From positions 4,162,723-4,226,722 of the forward strand of contig NZ_JAZHSH010000001.1 in NCBI RefSeq assembly GCF_040100845.1: DNA of 64,000 bases. The letters run 5' to 3'. Below the pieces are notes generated by a model that was not told the origin of the DNA, made no database searches, and saw nothing but the letters and a program-made list of their open reading frames with translations. Position numbers and translations under genes: made by a program. Below, one piece after another: positions 8,722 through 18,800 of this stretch (positions are counted from its first letter, which is position 1; every line of letters starts with the position of its first letter). The stretch is from Chengkuizengella sp. SCS-71B. Its GTDB lineage: Bacteria > Bacillota > Bacilli > Paenibacillales > KCTC-33759.

Positions 8722-9201
8722 TCAGCTTATAGTTTTCATAAACTCCCATGACATGCCCAAATATTTATATTTTATCTTTATCGTTTGAATCGGTTTTTTA
8801 TTGGCGATTCTAATTCCATAACCTGTAGATTCATTTCTTTTTATTGCTTCATCAATATTATCTGTTTTAGGATATACTACATTTTCCTTAAAGTTGCGTA
8901 CAAAAACGATATCATATTCAGGTTCATTTTTTAGTTGAACCATTTTTCCTGAATAACTCATTCCTAACTCCACCGATTTAGTGACTTTATCTCCATTTAC
9001 AAACACGTCTATAATTTCAACATTTCTTATTCCATCGTTCTTTATATTTAAGGTTACTTTTGTATTATCTATGTTTGAAGTAAGTCCATTTGAATAGAGT
9101 GGAGGATGGTTGATGATATATACATATATCCCTATCATTAAAGCAAATAGAAACAATCCTGCGAAGATTAATATTTTATATGTTTTCATTTTTTGAATCA
9201 T
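8722..9201 (-). CDS. single-pass membrane protein of unknown function
   Basis: A 159-residue protein starting MIQKMKTYK, with one transmembrane segment at about residues 9-30 (ILIFAGLFLFALMIGIYVYI) and an extracellular part of beta-rich character. The start at 9201 is chosen because GGGAG lies 7 bases upstream. A longer reading begins MTKVKYSG but lacks a ribosome site. The outer domain has a pattern like small immunoglobulin-like or DUF domains, but I do not recognise a family. It stands alone, with type I toxin DNA upstream on the other strand. Confidence 0.6.
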   Translation of the reverse strand: MIQKMKTYKILIFAGLFLFALMIGIYVYIINHPPLYSNGLTSNIDNTKVTLNIKNDGIRNVEIIDVFVNGDKVTKSVELGMSYSGKMVQLKNEPEYDIVFVRNFKENVVYPKTDNIDEAIKRNESTGYGIRIANKKPIQTIKIKYKYLGMSWEFMKTIS

Positions 9202-9292
9202 ATCAAAACTCCCGGAATACTTTACTTTTGTCATAAATTACAAGAATAAATATAATAATTTCCTTCTTAGGAATAAAGTAGTATGATAGAAA

Positions 9293-9301
9293 TGATACAA
9301 T
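9293..9301 (+). promoter_or_regulatory. extended -10 promoter of type I toxin mRNA
   Basis: TGATACAAT fits TGnTATAAT with one mismatch. Transcription would begin near 9307-9308, immediately before the 5' element (9310-9321) that is complementary to the mRNA 3' region. No good -35 is visible, as is common with an extended -10. Confidence 0.5.
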
Positions 9302-9357
9302 AGTTGGAAGGGCGGTAGGCTGATCCCTCATTTTGTAACGTTAGGGGGTGATGTCCC

Positions 9358-9441
9358 ATGACAGTATTTCAAGCTATTTCTTTAATGTTAACCTTCGGGT
9401 TATTAATTATAGCTTTGTTATCTGTTAAGAACAAGAAATAG
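9358..9441 (+). CDS. putative holin-like toxin peptide, type I TA
   Basis: A 27-residue hydrophobic peptide, MTVFQAISLMLTFGLLIIAL plus LSVKNKK. It matches the hallmarks of the putative holin-like toxin family of Firmicutes: an N-terminal M-x-x-x-x-x-(L/I)-x-L-M, an F-G motif, one membrane-spanning helix and a short basic tail. AGGGGGTG lies 7 bases upstream of the ATG. Overproduction of such peptides depolarises the membrane in characterised members. It is too short for standard gene callers. A second family member is at 57355-57435. Confidence 0.72.
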   Translation: MTVFQAISLMLTFGLLIIALLSVKNKK

Positions 9442-9519
9442 AACCGCCCCTCTCCAAGGTCGCGGTCCGTTTGTACTTAAAACCAAAGCCTACCGTTCTT
9501 ATTTTAACGACTATTGTAT

Positions 9520-9560
9520 GAAACCGTATGGTGTTAGCCGCACCTGCGGTTTCTTTATTT
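9520..9560 (+). terminator. terminator of the toxin transcript
   Basis: Stem GAAACCG (9520-9526) / CGGTTTC (9547-9553) with an inner GGTG/CACC stem, followed by TTTATTT. Confidence 0.65.
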
Positions 9561-9803
9561 AGTATATGAATCTGTTAAATACATTATACACTATCATGTT
9601 CGATAAAATCCATATAAAGATAGTATCCTCTGCATAATTTCAACTTTTTAATACCTTTTGCTGGTGTATCCAAATACTTTACTTTTGTCATATGTTAAAA
9701 TGACTTTTTCCATATTGTAACAAAAATTAGATGATTTTATAATGATCTTATGAAACGGATTGATCAATCCCAACGTAAATAAAATAGAAGGGGTGAAACT
9801 GAA
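9561..9803. other. intergenic region with a possible remnant ORF
   Basis: On the minus strand 9584-9691 could encode a 35-residue peptide beginning MTKVKY, the same start as the unused upstream extension of the gene at 8722-9201; the 18-base string ATACTTTACTTTTGTCAT occurs at both places. No ribosome site supports this ORF. The plus strand holds the oxidoreductase promoter. Confidence 0.3.
9715..9743 (+). promoter_or_regulatory. SigA promoter of the flavin oxidoreductase
   Basis: TTGTAA (9715-9720), a 17-base spacer and a perfect TATAAT (9738-9743), about 60 bases before the ATG. Confidence 0.6.
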
Positions 9804-10382
9804 ATGAAAAAAGTATTGATCATTAATGGAAATCCAAATGAAGATAGTTTCGGTACTGCTCTTGCAAGTGCTTACAAAACTGGGGCAAGCAAAAAAGGAG
9901 CAGAAGTCAAAAAATTACGAGTGGCTGATTTGATATTTGATCCCATATATAAAGGATATACATACGATAGAAAAGACTTAGAAGATGATTTAATGAAGGC
10001 TCAAGAATTAATAACATGGGCGGATCATCTTGTCTTCATCTACCCAAATTGGTGGGGAACGATGCCAGCCCTATTAAAAGGATTTATTGATAGAGTGTTT
10101 TTACCTGGATTTGCGTTTAAGTACAAAGAAAATTCTGCAATGGTTGATCAATTATTAACTGAAAAAACAGCAAGACTTATCGTAACTATGGATTCTCCTA
10201 AATGGTACTATACTTTATTTCAAGGAAAACCAGGGCATAATTCTATGAAAAAAAGTATTTTAAATTTTTGTGGTATTAAACCTGTTAAAATAACTTCTGT
10301 GGATCAGGTTAGGAAATCTACGGTTAAGAGAAAACGGAAATGGTTAAGTAAGATAGAGAAGTTGGGGTATCAGGTGTCTTAG
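9804..10382 (+). CDS. NAD(P)H-dependent FMN oxidoreductase, flavodoxin-like fold
   Basis: A 192-residue protein of the Flavodoxin_2 group (NQO1/MdaB/KefF-like). Visible motifs are the N-terminal phosphate loop INGNPNEDSFG, the LVFIYPNWWGTMPALLKGFI signature typical of the family, and DRVFLPGFAF. Such enzymes reduce quinones, nitro compounds or disulfide stress products with NAD(P)H and bound FMN in the cytoplasm. GGGGTG precedes the ATG. It is monocistronic with a good promoter. The substrate cannot be predicted. Confidence 0.88.
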   Translation: MKKVLIINGNPNEDSFGTALASAYKTGASKKGAEVKKLRVADLIFDPIYKGYTYDRKDLEDDLMKAQELITWADHLVFIYPNWWGTMPALLKGFIDRVFLPGFAFKYKENSAMVDQLLTEKTARLIVTMDSPKWYYTLFQGKPGHNSMKKSILNFCGIKPVKITSVDQVRKSTVKRKRKWLSKIEKLGYQVS

Positions 10383-10543
10383 TGTAAATAAAGTCTACAA
10401 AATAGTTAAGGAAGCAATGGAATGACAGCTTGCCAGACATCGTCTTCCTCGATTAATATATTACATATTTTTTTATAAACCTTAATTTTTACTAATGCTA
10501 ACACTTAAACTTCAGTATTTGGATTATTGATAATATTGTAAGA

Positions 10544-10783
10544 TTAATTATTTTTTACCTCAATATACTCCTTAGGCTGGTTATTATAACCATCTGAGAA
10601 TACCCATAGTCTATTACAATTTGGACATTTCAATACACTTTTCATTTCCATATAAAGTTTTTCTACATCAACAAATTCTTGTAATTTATCAAAATCATTA
10701 TCAGATATATAGAGAAATTCAATTTCACAAGGAATATCTCCATAAGATAGTACATTACCACAACTACATTTAATTTTTGGCAT
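10544..10783 (-). CDS. small zinc-ribbon protein, possible orphan immunity protein
   Basis: A 79-residue protein with two Cys pairs, C-S-C-G near the N-terminus and C-P-N-C near residue 55, forming a probable zinc ribbon. AGGAGG lies 6 bases before the ATG, so it looks expressible. Small Cys-pair proteins of this kind occur downstream of RHS loci, and this one lies in a run of toxin/immunity debris, so an immunity role is an inference from context. I do not recognise the family. Confidence 0.5.
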   Translation of the reverse strand: MPKIKCSCGNVLSYGDIPCEIEFLYISDNDFDKLQEFVDVEKLYMEMKSVLKCPNCNRLWVFSDGYNNQPKEYIEVKNN

Positions 10784-10930
10784 TCTATACCTCCTAATTT
10801 GATATTAAACTACTAGATTTACAGGATAAAATTTCTAGATTCAAGAGAATGTATAGAAAAGTAACCCTACTGAGTGATTATTCTATGAGATTACTACATA
10901 ATTAATTATTTTCTATAACAAAAGTTTTAA

Positions 10931-11053
10931 TTATAATGTCTCCATCAAAGACATATACTCTTGACAATTCTGACAATGCCACACATCCTATTTAGGAGAT
11001 GGTATTTCTATTGGATCAAAGATCTCACGATTAGATTCCTTCTCTGATTTCAC
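10931..11053 (-). pseudogene. remnant of a small zinc-ribbon protein
   Basis: In one minus-strand frame the segment reads VKSEKESNREIFDPIEIPSP, then K, a TAG stop at 10988-10990, then DVWHCQNCQEYMSLMETL. The W-H-C-Q-N-C motif suggests half of a zinc ribbon. One in-frame stop and no clear start indicate decay. Confidence 0.3.
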
Positions 11054-11055
11054 AT

Positions 11056-11604
11056 TTATATATACCCTTCGTTTTTGAGTAATATTTTATCTACTGGAAT
11101 AAGTGAATCAATTCTTAGAACGTTATTTCCATTTGACTTTATGGAAAAACATGTTGCACAAGATTTATATATTCCTAAACCTTTAATATCCGTATATATT
11201 CTTAAATGATCGCTTTTGCATTGTGGACAAATTTCTGTTGATGTAAAGGTTATTAGATCTTTAATAAAATTAGATAACCTTTTCCAAACCTCTATGTCTG
11301 ACTTTGGAAATCGGTTAATATAATTAATCGCTATGGATTCAAAATTATCTCCTGTTGAACCTAGTATATACTTCTTAGGATCCATTTTTAAAATGAAATT
11401 AAAAAACATTTTTACATCTTCTAAAAAATATACTTTTTGTGTTCGGTGCTCATCATTTAACAATTTGTTAATAGCTTCCTCATGTCTTTTTACAACCTCA
11501 ATTAAACTACTTAATAAAGTTATATGGTCTATATTCTTGATTTGTAAAAAAACATCCGATATATCTGTCCATAGTAAATCAATTTCCCTTTTTCTATTAG
11601 TCAT
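11056..11604 (-). CDS. probable orphan immunity protein for the decayed toxin tip upstream
   Basis: A 182-residue, mostly helical protein with C-P-Q-C and C-A-T-C pairs in its C-terminal third. The ATG at 11604 is chosen because AAAGGA lies about 9 bases upstream; the annotated-length alternative lacks a ribosome site. It begins 80 bases after the stop of a frameshifted toxin C-terminus (11684-12120), the usual position for a cognate immunity gene. No domain is recognised, and immunity is inferred from position only. Confidence 0.5.
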   Translation of the reverse strand: MTNRKREIDLLWTDISDVFLQIKNIDHITLLSSLIEVVKRHEEAINKLLNDEHRTQKVYFLEDVKMFFNFILKMDPKKYILGSTGDNFESIAINYINRFPKSDIEVWKRLSNFIKDLITFTSTEICPQCKSDHLRIYTDIKGLGIYKSCATCFSIKSNGNNVLRIDSLIPVDKILLKNEGYI

Positions 11605-11683
11605 AAACCAATTTCCTTTCTTCATATTTCACTTTTATCTTTTGGAGCAGTATTTTTCTGCCCCTCATTATAAAAAAAGTATG

Positions 11684-12120
11684 TTAGGGTTCTGGTATTG
11701 GATAAGTAGTAATTTTAATCCATGTAGTTTCTTTACCCCCTACTACAGGGATACTTGATTTAGATGTACCAATAACTTGACCAGTATTAACTGTTCTTGA
11801 ATACTGTCCTGAATCTAGTGCAGTTACAGGACTCTGAATAACATCATTTCGCTGCAAGATACTTTTTGTTTCTTCTTGACTTATATGGCATTTTTTTCGT
11901 TATTAAAGTGTTTATCAACAACATGTTCCCAACCTGCTTTTTCAGATGGACTAAATCTTATTGGTCCATTCGATATGTTTATTCTGTTTTGTACTACCCA
12001 GGGATATTAACAACGTCATCAGTTTCCTCAATATACTGCTTCCAATACTGATCATTCCCATTTCCGTCTGAATTACAATTGGGTCAATTTTAGTAATTTT
12101 TGTAACATTAGAGTTACCTT
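11684..12120 (-). pseudogene. decayed polymorphic-toxin C-terminal domain
   Basis: Minus-strand frames join into one toxin-like tail across several frameshifts: NGNDQYWKQYIEETDDVV, then STKQNKHIEW, then FSPSEKAGWEHVVDKHFNN, then SQEETKSILQRNDVIQSPV and RTVNTGQVIG to a final stop at 11684-11686. The G-W-E-H-V-V-x-x-H-F and R-T-V-x-x-G-x-V-I-G motifs resemble C-terminal RNase-type tips of RHS/CDI proteins (BECR-like folds; family not certain). No RHS core precedes it, so it is an orphan tip left after tip replacement. Confidence 0.5.
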
Positions 12121-12219
12121 GAAGTCTCCTCTGAAACCTTTAGGACAGCGTTATCATCATGTCATGATAATAACTTTCTCAACTTCACCTATAATTTAAA
12201 ATATATTACTACTTTTTCC

Positions 12220-12295
12220 AAAAAAATACCCTCCAAGTATTAGTATAACTTACTCCATAAAGAGAAGATTCTTTATACTGTTTACTTGAAGGGGG
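12220..12295 (-). terminator. terminator of the RHS-immunity operon
   Basis: Minus-strand stem CCCTTCAAGTA...AGTATAA / TTATACT...TACTTGGAGGG with a long loop, followed by TATTTTTTT. It lies 40 bases after the immunity gene stop. Confidence 0.65.
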
Positions 12296-12338
12296 ATTTT
12301 CTGAAACCAAGAAGTTGTTAATCTATCTAATTAATTAT

Positions 12339-12851
12339 CTAAATGTTATTTAAATTTTTTACCTCTTTTCTCGCCATATTACGTAACTTTTGAGTGGTTC
12401 TTTTTGACATTGATAACTTTTCTAAAGTACTCTTCAATGATTTCTTTTTTATTAAAGAAAGATGATTGTACCAATCAAAAGCCAATTTTACCCAATATTC
12501 ATCTTGCTGCTGGAACCCGAATTTGATTATCTCTGCGAATGGAAATATAGTATCAATATTGGCTGAAATATTTAAACGATAGAAAAATTCAGCTAACTTA
12601 CTTCGAATTTCATCAATATTTTCTTCAAGTATAATCAATACATACAAATATGAGCGAGGTTCTAATAATTCACATAACCCTGTGGCTATTTCTACTACCC
12701 AACACCCCTTTTCTGAAATACCCATTTTCCTACTAGACTTGCCAATAGGAAGGATTGGAATCCATTTTACTACATCTGTATTAATTAATTCGGTAGTAAT
12801 ATGTTTTTCAGAAGATAATTCTGAAAATATGCTTCTTAAATCATCTCTCAT
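12339..12851 (-). CDS. putative immunity protein of the RHS toxin
   Basis: About 170 residues beginning MRDDLRSIFSELSSEK. The start at 12851 is chosen because its ATG overlaps the toxin stop by one base (TAATG) and GGGTG lies 8 bases upstream inside the toxin gene; an ATG at 12866 has no ribosome site. The protein is helical, with a W-x-V-E-I-A-T-G-L-C-E segment and a basic C-terminus; no transmembrane segment is seen. Direct coupling to the toxin tip is the standard arrangement for a cytoplasmic immunity protein. I do not recognise the family. Confidence 0.65.
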   Translation of the reverse strand: MRDDLRSIFSELSSEKHITTELINTDVVKWIPILPIGKSSRKMGISEKGCWVVEIATGLCELLEPRSYLYVLIILEENIDEIRSKLAEFFYRLNISANIDTIFPFAEIIKFGFQQQDEYWVKLAFDWYNHLSLIKKKSLKSTLEKLSMSKRTTQKLRNMARKEVKNLNNI

Positions 12852-15800
12852 TAAGGGTTCACCCATTTCTCATGTTGTACTTCTATACCATAACTTTTCA
12901 TTACATCCTGATACTGTTGCCTTAATTCAGAAGTCCAATTCGTGCCGTAATGCCCACTATTTTCGGTCGTAATAATTTCACCATTACTCCCTCTACTAAA
13001 TGTCCCTCCAAGTGTATTTTCCCCACCGTCAGCTCCTATTGTTTGTGCTAACTTTTGATGTGGAGAACCTTCGAATGAACCACTTTTTGGACTGCCGACC
13101 ACAAACGTATTAGTTTTTGCATCAAAAACAAATTCTACCCCATCGTTCTTAGGGTAATAATTCTTTAAAGCCTCTACAGATTTAGAGTTAGCGTTTACAC
13201 CAATTACACCTGGTGCTGGACCAGAGCCATTCCATGTAGGACTACAATTATGAACCCAAATCCCAAGGTTAGATACAAAGTAAGAATGATAATCCTCTAC
13301 TTCAAAATTATACACTGTTGCGTTACGCTGTTCTATTTCTATTTTATCAATGACTTTAATTGAACCATCAGTACTTACAAGATAATCACCCACTTGTAAG
13401 TCTTTAACCAACGTCCAACCTTCACCATCAAGCCAGAAAGGATGCTCAGCTGTTACTTCGATGATCTCATCTTCAATATATAGAGAATAGATTTCATTGG
13501 CTTCTCTTTGGAAAAGTCCTACAACTTCCTTATATCCCATTTCACCTGTTACATCATCTTTAGCTAGAACTTTATCCCCTACTTGTATCTCTTCTATCGG
13601 TTTTTCTCCATCTTCAGTAAGAACTTTCGTTCCAGCAGTAAAACAGTTCATGATGCAGTCAATATCAATATTGCTATCTGTATCATTATTACTTCCACTA
13701 TCATTATCATTTATTTTTTTACCAATAGATGCCACATCACCAACAGCATCTACTTTCTTAGCCGGGCTAATTAAATCAGCGAGTGAATAACCTATCAATT
13801 CTTCAATTTCTTCTTTACTTTTATTCGGAAGATCACTTATCGTTTCTATTGAACCTTCATATGCTTCAATAATTATTACATCTGGATTTGTAATAGCATA
13901 TACGGCACCATCAAGTGTTTGTTTTGGATGAATAAACATATATACAATACCTTCACCCGAATCATAAACTGAATTAGCTGCACCTTCAAAATAAGTATCT
14001 GGAATTGAATTTGCAAATGGAATGAAATTACTACTAAAGTCCATTGAAGTTACAAGATATGATGTAATATCATCCTTCCAATACCCCGAAGGATCAATAT
14101 ATCTCAATGGGTTGTTCGAAACATACACATATAAATTCAATCCATCTCCACGGAAGGTATCTTCTTGTGTAAATCGTCCGATTTGTGGATTGTAGTATCT
14201 TGCTCTTAAATAGTATTGATCTGTAATAGCATCAAATTGTTCCCCTGCATAAAGGAATCGATTGGCTACTTGTTCTATGGCGTTGGTTGTATTTCCAAAC
14301 GCATCATATTCATAAGCATTAAGAATTTTTCCAGTTCCATCTACGATGCTAACAACATCACCATGACCATTTTGCAAGTAATAACCAGAGTTATCCTTGT
14401 GATCCTGCTGTGCTAAGATGCTATAACCACGTAGGGTTCTATTTACTACTTCACCTACATTATTTTGCTCAAGAATCACTTGTCCAAAATGTTCTGTGAA
14501 TTCAGAACGAATTCCATTTTCACTTATCGCATGACGCCATCCTTGTGCATTGTAATCATAATCCATCCATGTTCCATCTGGCATAAACGTTTGGATCAAT
14601 CGGTTATATCCATCATACGTATACGTTTTTTCTTGTTCACCTGTGATTTCTTTTAACAAGTTTCCGTTTGGATCGTAGGTAAACGTAGTCTGAGTGCCAT
14701 TGAGAATTTGTTCTAACAGACGATTGTTTGGATCATAACGGTATGTCGTCGTGTCTGTTCCTTTGATTTTTTCTATGCGGTTTCCTATAGCATCATAGGT
14801 ATAAGTTTCTAACTCGTTATTTCTGAATACGGTATGTAACTGATTTAACTTGTCATACGTGTATTCGGTTAGTTCTCCGTTTTCTATCTCACTTAACAGA
14901 TTTCCATTGACATCATAGGTATACACATATTGTGATATGATCTCATTTTGAGTATTTTTGTGAGTTAAACCTAAGATGTTTAAATCCTTGTCATAGGTGT
15001 AATCGGATTGTATTCCCGTTGAATACTGTGTGTTTGCAATTGTACTATCCTTGTTATAGTTATATGTTGCTAATAGTTCTTCTCCATCAAATACTTTTTG
15101 AATTCGATTGTGATCATCATAGGAGTACCGAGTCCAATCTCCGCTGGGCTCCACGAATCCAACAATGTTCCCATTCTGATCATATTCGTATGTCAGGATT
15201 TGTTGACCATTTCTCCATTCTGATGCTAAATATCCATTTGCAGTATAGCGATATTCATTCACTCCATTGTCATTAATAGCTGCTAGTATACTTCCGTCCT
15301 TATTATAAAGGAACTTTTCTCTGTTTTCGTCACCTTCGATTGAACGAGTGACTAGCTGATGATCACGATTATAAACATAGGCTATTGTTTGATTGTTACG
15401 ATCTACTTCTGTACGAAGACGACCTTCTAAATCATACACATAACTCACTGTCTGACCTAATGGATCTGTAATCGATTTAAGTAAATGAAACTGGTTGTAT
15501 TCATAATTCATTGTATTCCCATTACCATCTGTTGATGAAAGTAAATTGCCAGCCAAATCATACTTAAATTCAGATGTATAACCTTCTGCATTCGTGACGG
15601 TTAAAGGATTACCCCAAATATCTCTTACATAGGTAGTTGTGTTATTTAATCCGTCTGAATAAGTAAGTACGTGATTTAATGCGTTATATGTGTAATGGCT
15701 ATTAGTTATACCTTCATTTTTTGTTTCAGGCGTGGTTAATGTCAACAAACGATTTCCAATATCATATGTATATTCCAATCCATACCTTAAGTCATCGCTA

Positions 15801-18800
15801 TCAGATGAATCATATCCATTAGCATCGATCACTTTGATGAGATTACCATTGACATCATAGATATTTTTCTGAATGACATTCCCTAAAACATTCGTAGTCA
15901 TCTCTAAACGGTTTAAACTATCATAACTATAGGTAACACCTAAATTCTCATCATATTGTTCTGGAAGAACTTCTTTGGTGACATTACCTACTTCATCATA
16001 TTCAAGTTTTGTTCTTCCATTTTCTCGATCTATTACTTCAATTAAACGATTGTAAGCATCATAGATATAGGTTGTAACATGTCCGTTGGGGTCAATTTCT
16101 TTAATCAAATTCCCTGCTTTATCATATTCATATTGAATCGTACGGGTTACTGTTGCAGTATCCACCTTATAGACGCTTGATGTTTGTTTTTCAGCAAAAT
16201 AAGTTCGTGAAAGATCTTGCATGACATTCGTTTTGTCTGCAAACAACCAATCTTTAATGTAATCTAAGTCAGGTACGTCAATAAGACGATTTCCATTGAT
16301 GTCATATTTTTCTTCATATTCAGGTTGATTGATTTGGACTTGATCTAACAATGCCGTAAAGGTAAAATCGTTTGTTTCTACTAAGCTGTTATCGTTCATG
16401 TCCGGTATTCTTGCTTCTGCAGCCTGTCCAATCACTTCTGTAAACTGATAACTCGTTCCTTCTCCATCCACATAAGTGGAAGTAGGAGAAATCGTAACAT
16501 AACCTGTCCCTAATGTATTTTCTTTTACTCGGAATACCATAGAACCCAGTATGTTTTCTTCAGTATAATTTGCATTTTCGGCTTGAAAATGTATTTTTCC
16601 TAACGTATCACTATTCACACTCGTATTTTCTTCTATGGAACCAATCTCTACTAATTCCAATATACGAGTATCGTACTCTACATCTATTGAGTATGAAGAG
16701 ATCTCACCATCAGGTTGTAGTTTTAGCTTGTATTCATAAGTTTGTTCAGGATATACTATTTTTCTGCCATCAATGATAGCTTTTGTACTTAGTACATCAA
16801 TTTGATCTTCTTGTACCTCTTGCCTTTGCTCAATTAATCGATTGGCCTCATTGTAAATAAATTCTGTTACATATCCTTCTGGAGAGGTGACTTTGATGAG
16901 ATTTCCATTACCGTCATAATCTCTGGTTGTTTGGGATTTAATAGATTCAGTACCACCATGAATGACATCCTCTGCATCAATTTCATTCCATGTATGAATT
17001 AATCTGCCTGCAGCATTATACTCATACCCCTTTATCCCCCATTGCTGGTCATCCATTTTAACTTTTTCTAAAATCGTACGACCAAAAGCATCATATACAT
17101 ATTCCATATGAGCACCAGCTGAATCCACTACTGATGTCACTTTACCATTCCCATCATACGTATATTGGATCTCATGCCATGAAGTTGGCTCACTATCTTC
17201 TGTGACATATTCTGTTGATTTCTTTTCTTTTTCAATACGACCTAATTTGTCATATTCGTAGGTTGCAATACGATATAATACGGTGTCTCCATCTTGTTTT
17301 AAAGGAACTCTTTGCTCTAATAGCCATCCCGTTAAATTATATGTATAGAGGGTTCCATAACGGAAACTATCATCATTCCCGCTTAAATACCCTTTTACAT
17401 CGATGATTTTTGTTACAAAATTATTTTCATCATACACATAACGCTTGATTACATTTCCTTCAGGATCTCTCTCTTCGATCAAACGATTCATTTCATCGTA
17501 AAAATATTGCATCCCTTTTCCATCGTCTGATTGTTCATCATAATGATTCGCATCGATCGTTTTAATAATATTACCGACACCATCATATACAATGCTTGAC
17601 TGCTGACCGGACGGATAAGTCACATGAGTGATTTGCTTCTTGTCATTATATTTGTAGCTAATTCCAGTTCCATCATCCGTTGCTGCATTATATTGATTCG
17701 GATTAATATCTTTTATTTTATTTCCATCGACATCATACTTCATTGCAATGACATTATCCAACGGATCAATCACTTGAATCGGATTGTCTAATGCATCATA
17801 AACGTATGAAGTTCCTATGCCATCATCCGTATTTTCATCATACTGTTCTGGAAAAATCGTTTTGATCAAATTCCCTCGCACATCATATTTCATACGAGTG
17901 ATATGACCTTCAGCGTCTGTTATTTTTTCAATTTTATTGTTGTCATTATATTCAAAACTTATCGTACCATCAACATTGGTGGATGTTTGAATACGCCCTA
18001 CTTCATCATAAACATAACTTACCATATTCTGTTCCCGATCAATGGCTTCAATGGGCTGATTACTAGTACCATATGTATAGGTTTGAACGTTACCTTCAGC
18101 ATCAGTGATCGTTTCTAGTCTTCCAGATAAATCATAGGTATAACTTGTGATTGCTTGATTATTATCATCTATTTGTTTCGTTGTTTTAATTAAATTATGG
18201 TTATTATCATAACCAAAAGTGGTTTGTTGTCCATTAGGTCTAGTAACGGATACTAGATTATTGAATGCATCATATTCATAAATATTTTGATATGAAAATG
18301 GACTCGGAGAAGTACTTAATAATAAGTTTCCTCTTTCGTCATATTCATATTGAGTTATATTTCCATTGCGATCTCTAACAGAAATGCGATTTCCCCATTC
18401 GTCATATCCATACTGCTCATAAGTATCATCATCAAAACTCTTTTTAGTGATATACAACCTCTCATTGTACTCATAACTTACACTGCGACCCGTCGCTTGA
18501 ACAGTATAAGTGTTGATATAATTAACATCATCATAGTCATACGTTATCACATTTTGATCAGCATCTAACTGACGGATGACACGTCCAAATGGATCGTATT
18601 CGTTATTTATGAAAGTATTCCCATTTTCGTCTGTTATTGACGTTAAACCGTGTGAGTTGTATGTATAAGTTGTTGTCCCTCCACCTATACCTTTCACTTG
18701 TCTAAGTTCGTCGTTTACATACGTATATTCGATCGTTCTTCCTATCGCATCTGTAACAGCATGAATTCGTCCATTTACAATGTTGATGGAAAGATGATTT

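Larger units (their letters stand above)
9308..9560 (+). ncRNA. type I toxin mRNA with 5'/3' long-range pairing
   Basis: Predicted transcript encoding the peptide at 9358-9441. CGGTAGGCT at 9313-9321 is perfectly complementary to AGCCTACCG at 9487-9495, extending to 12 pairs with two G-U. An alternative pairing joins GGGCGGT (9310-9316) with ACCGCCC (9443-9449). Two mutually exclusive end-to-end pairings are typical of regulated type I toxin mRNAs. The 3' boundary is the hairpin at 9520-9553. An antisense antitoxin RNA is expected but I cannot place it. Confidence 0.5.

Noticed and set aside
9584-9691. 35-residue ORF starting MTKVKY
   Set aside because: No ribosome site and no family pattern; the shared start with the gene at 8722-9201 looks like a copied non-coding segment.
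10395-10435. GGAAG...CTTCC hairpin as terminator of the oxidoreductase gene
   Set aside because: Stem is only about six pairs with a long loop and no T run follows.
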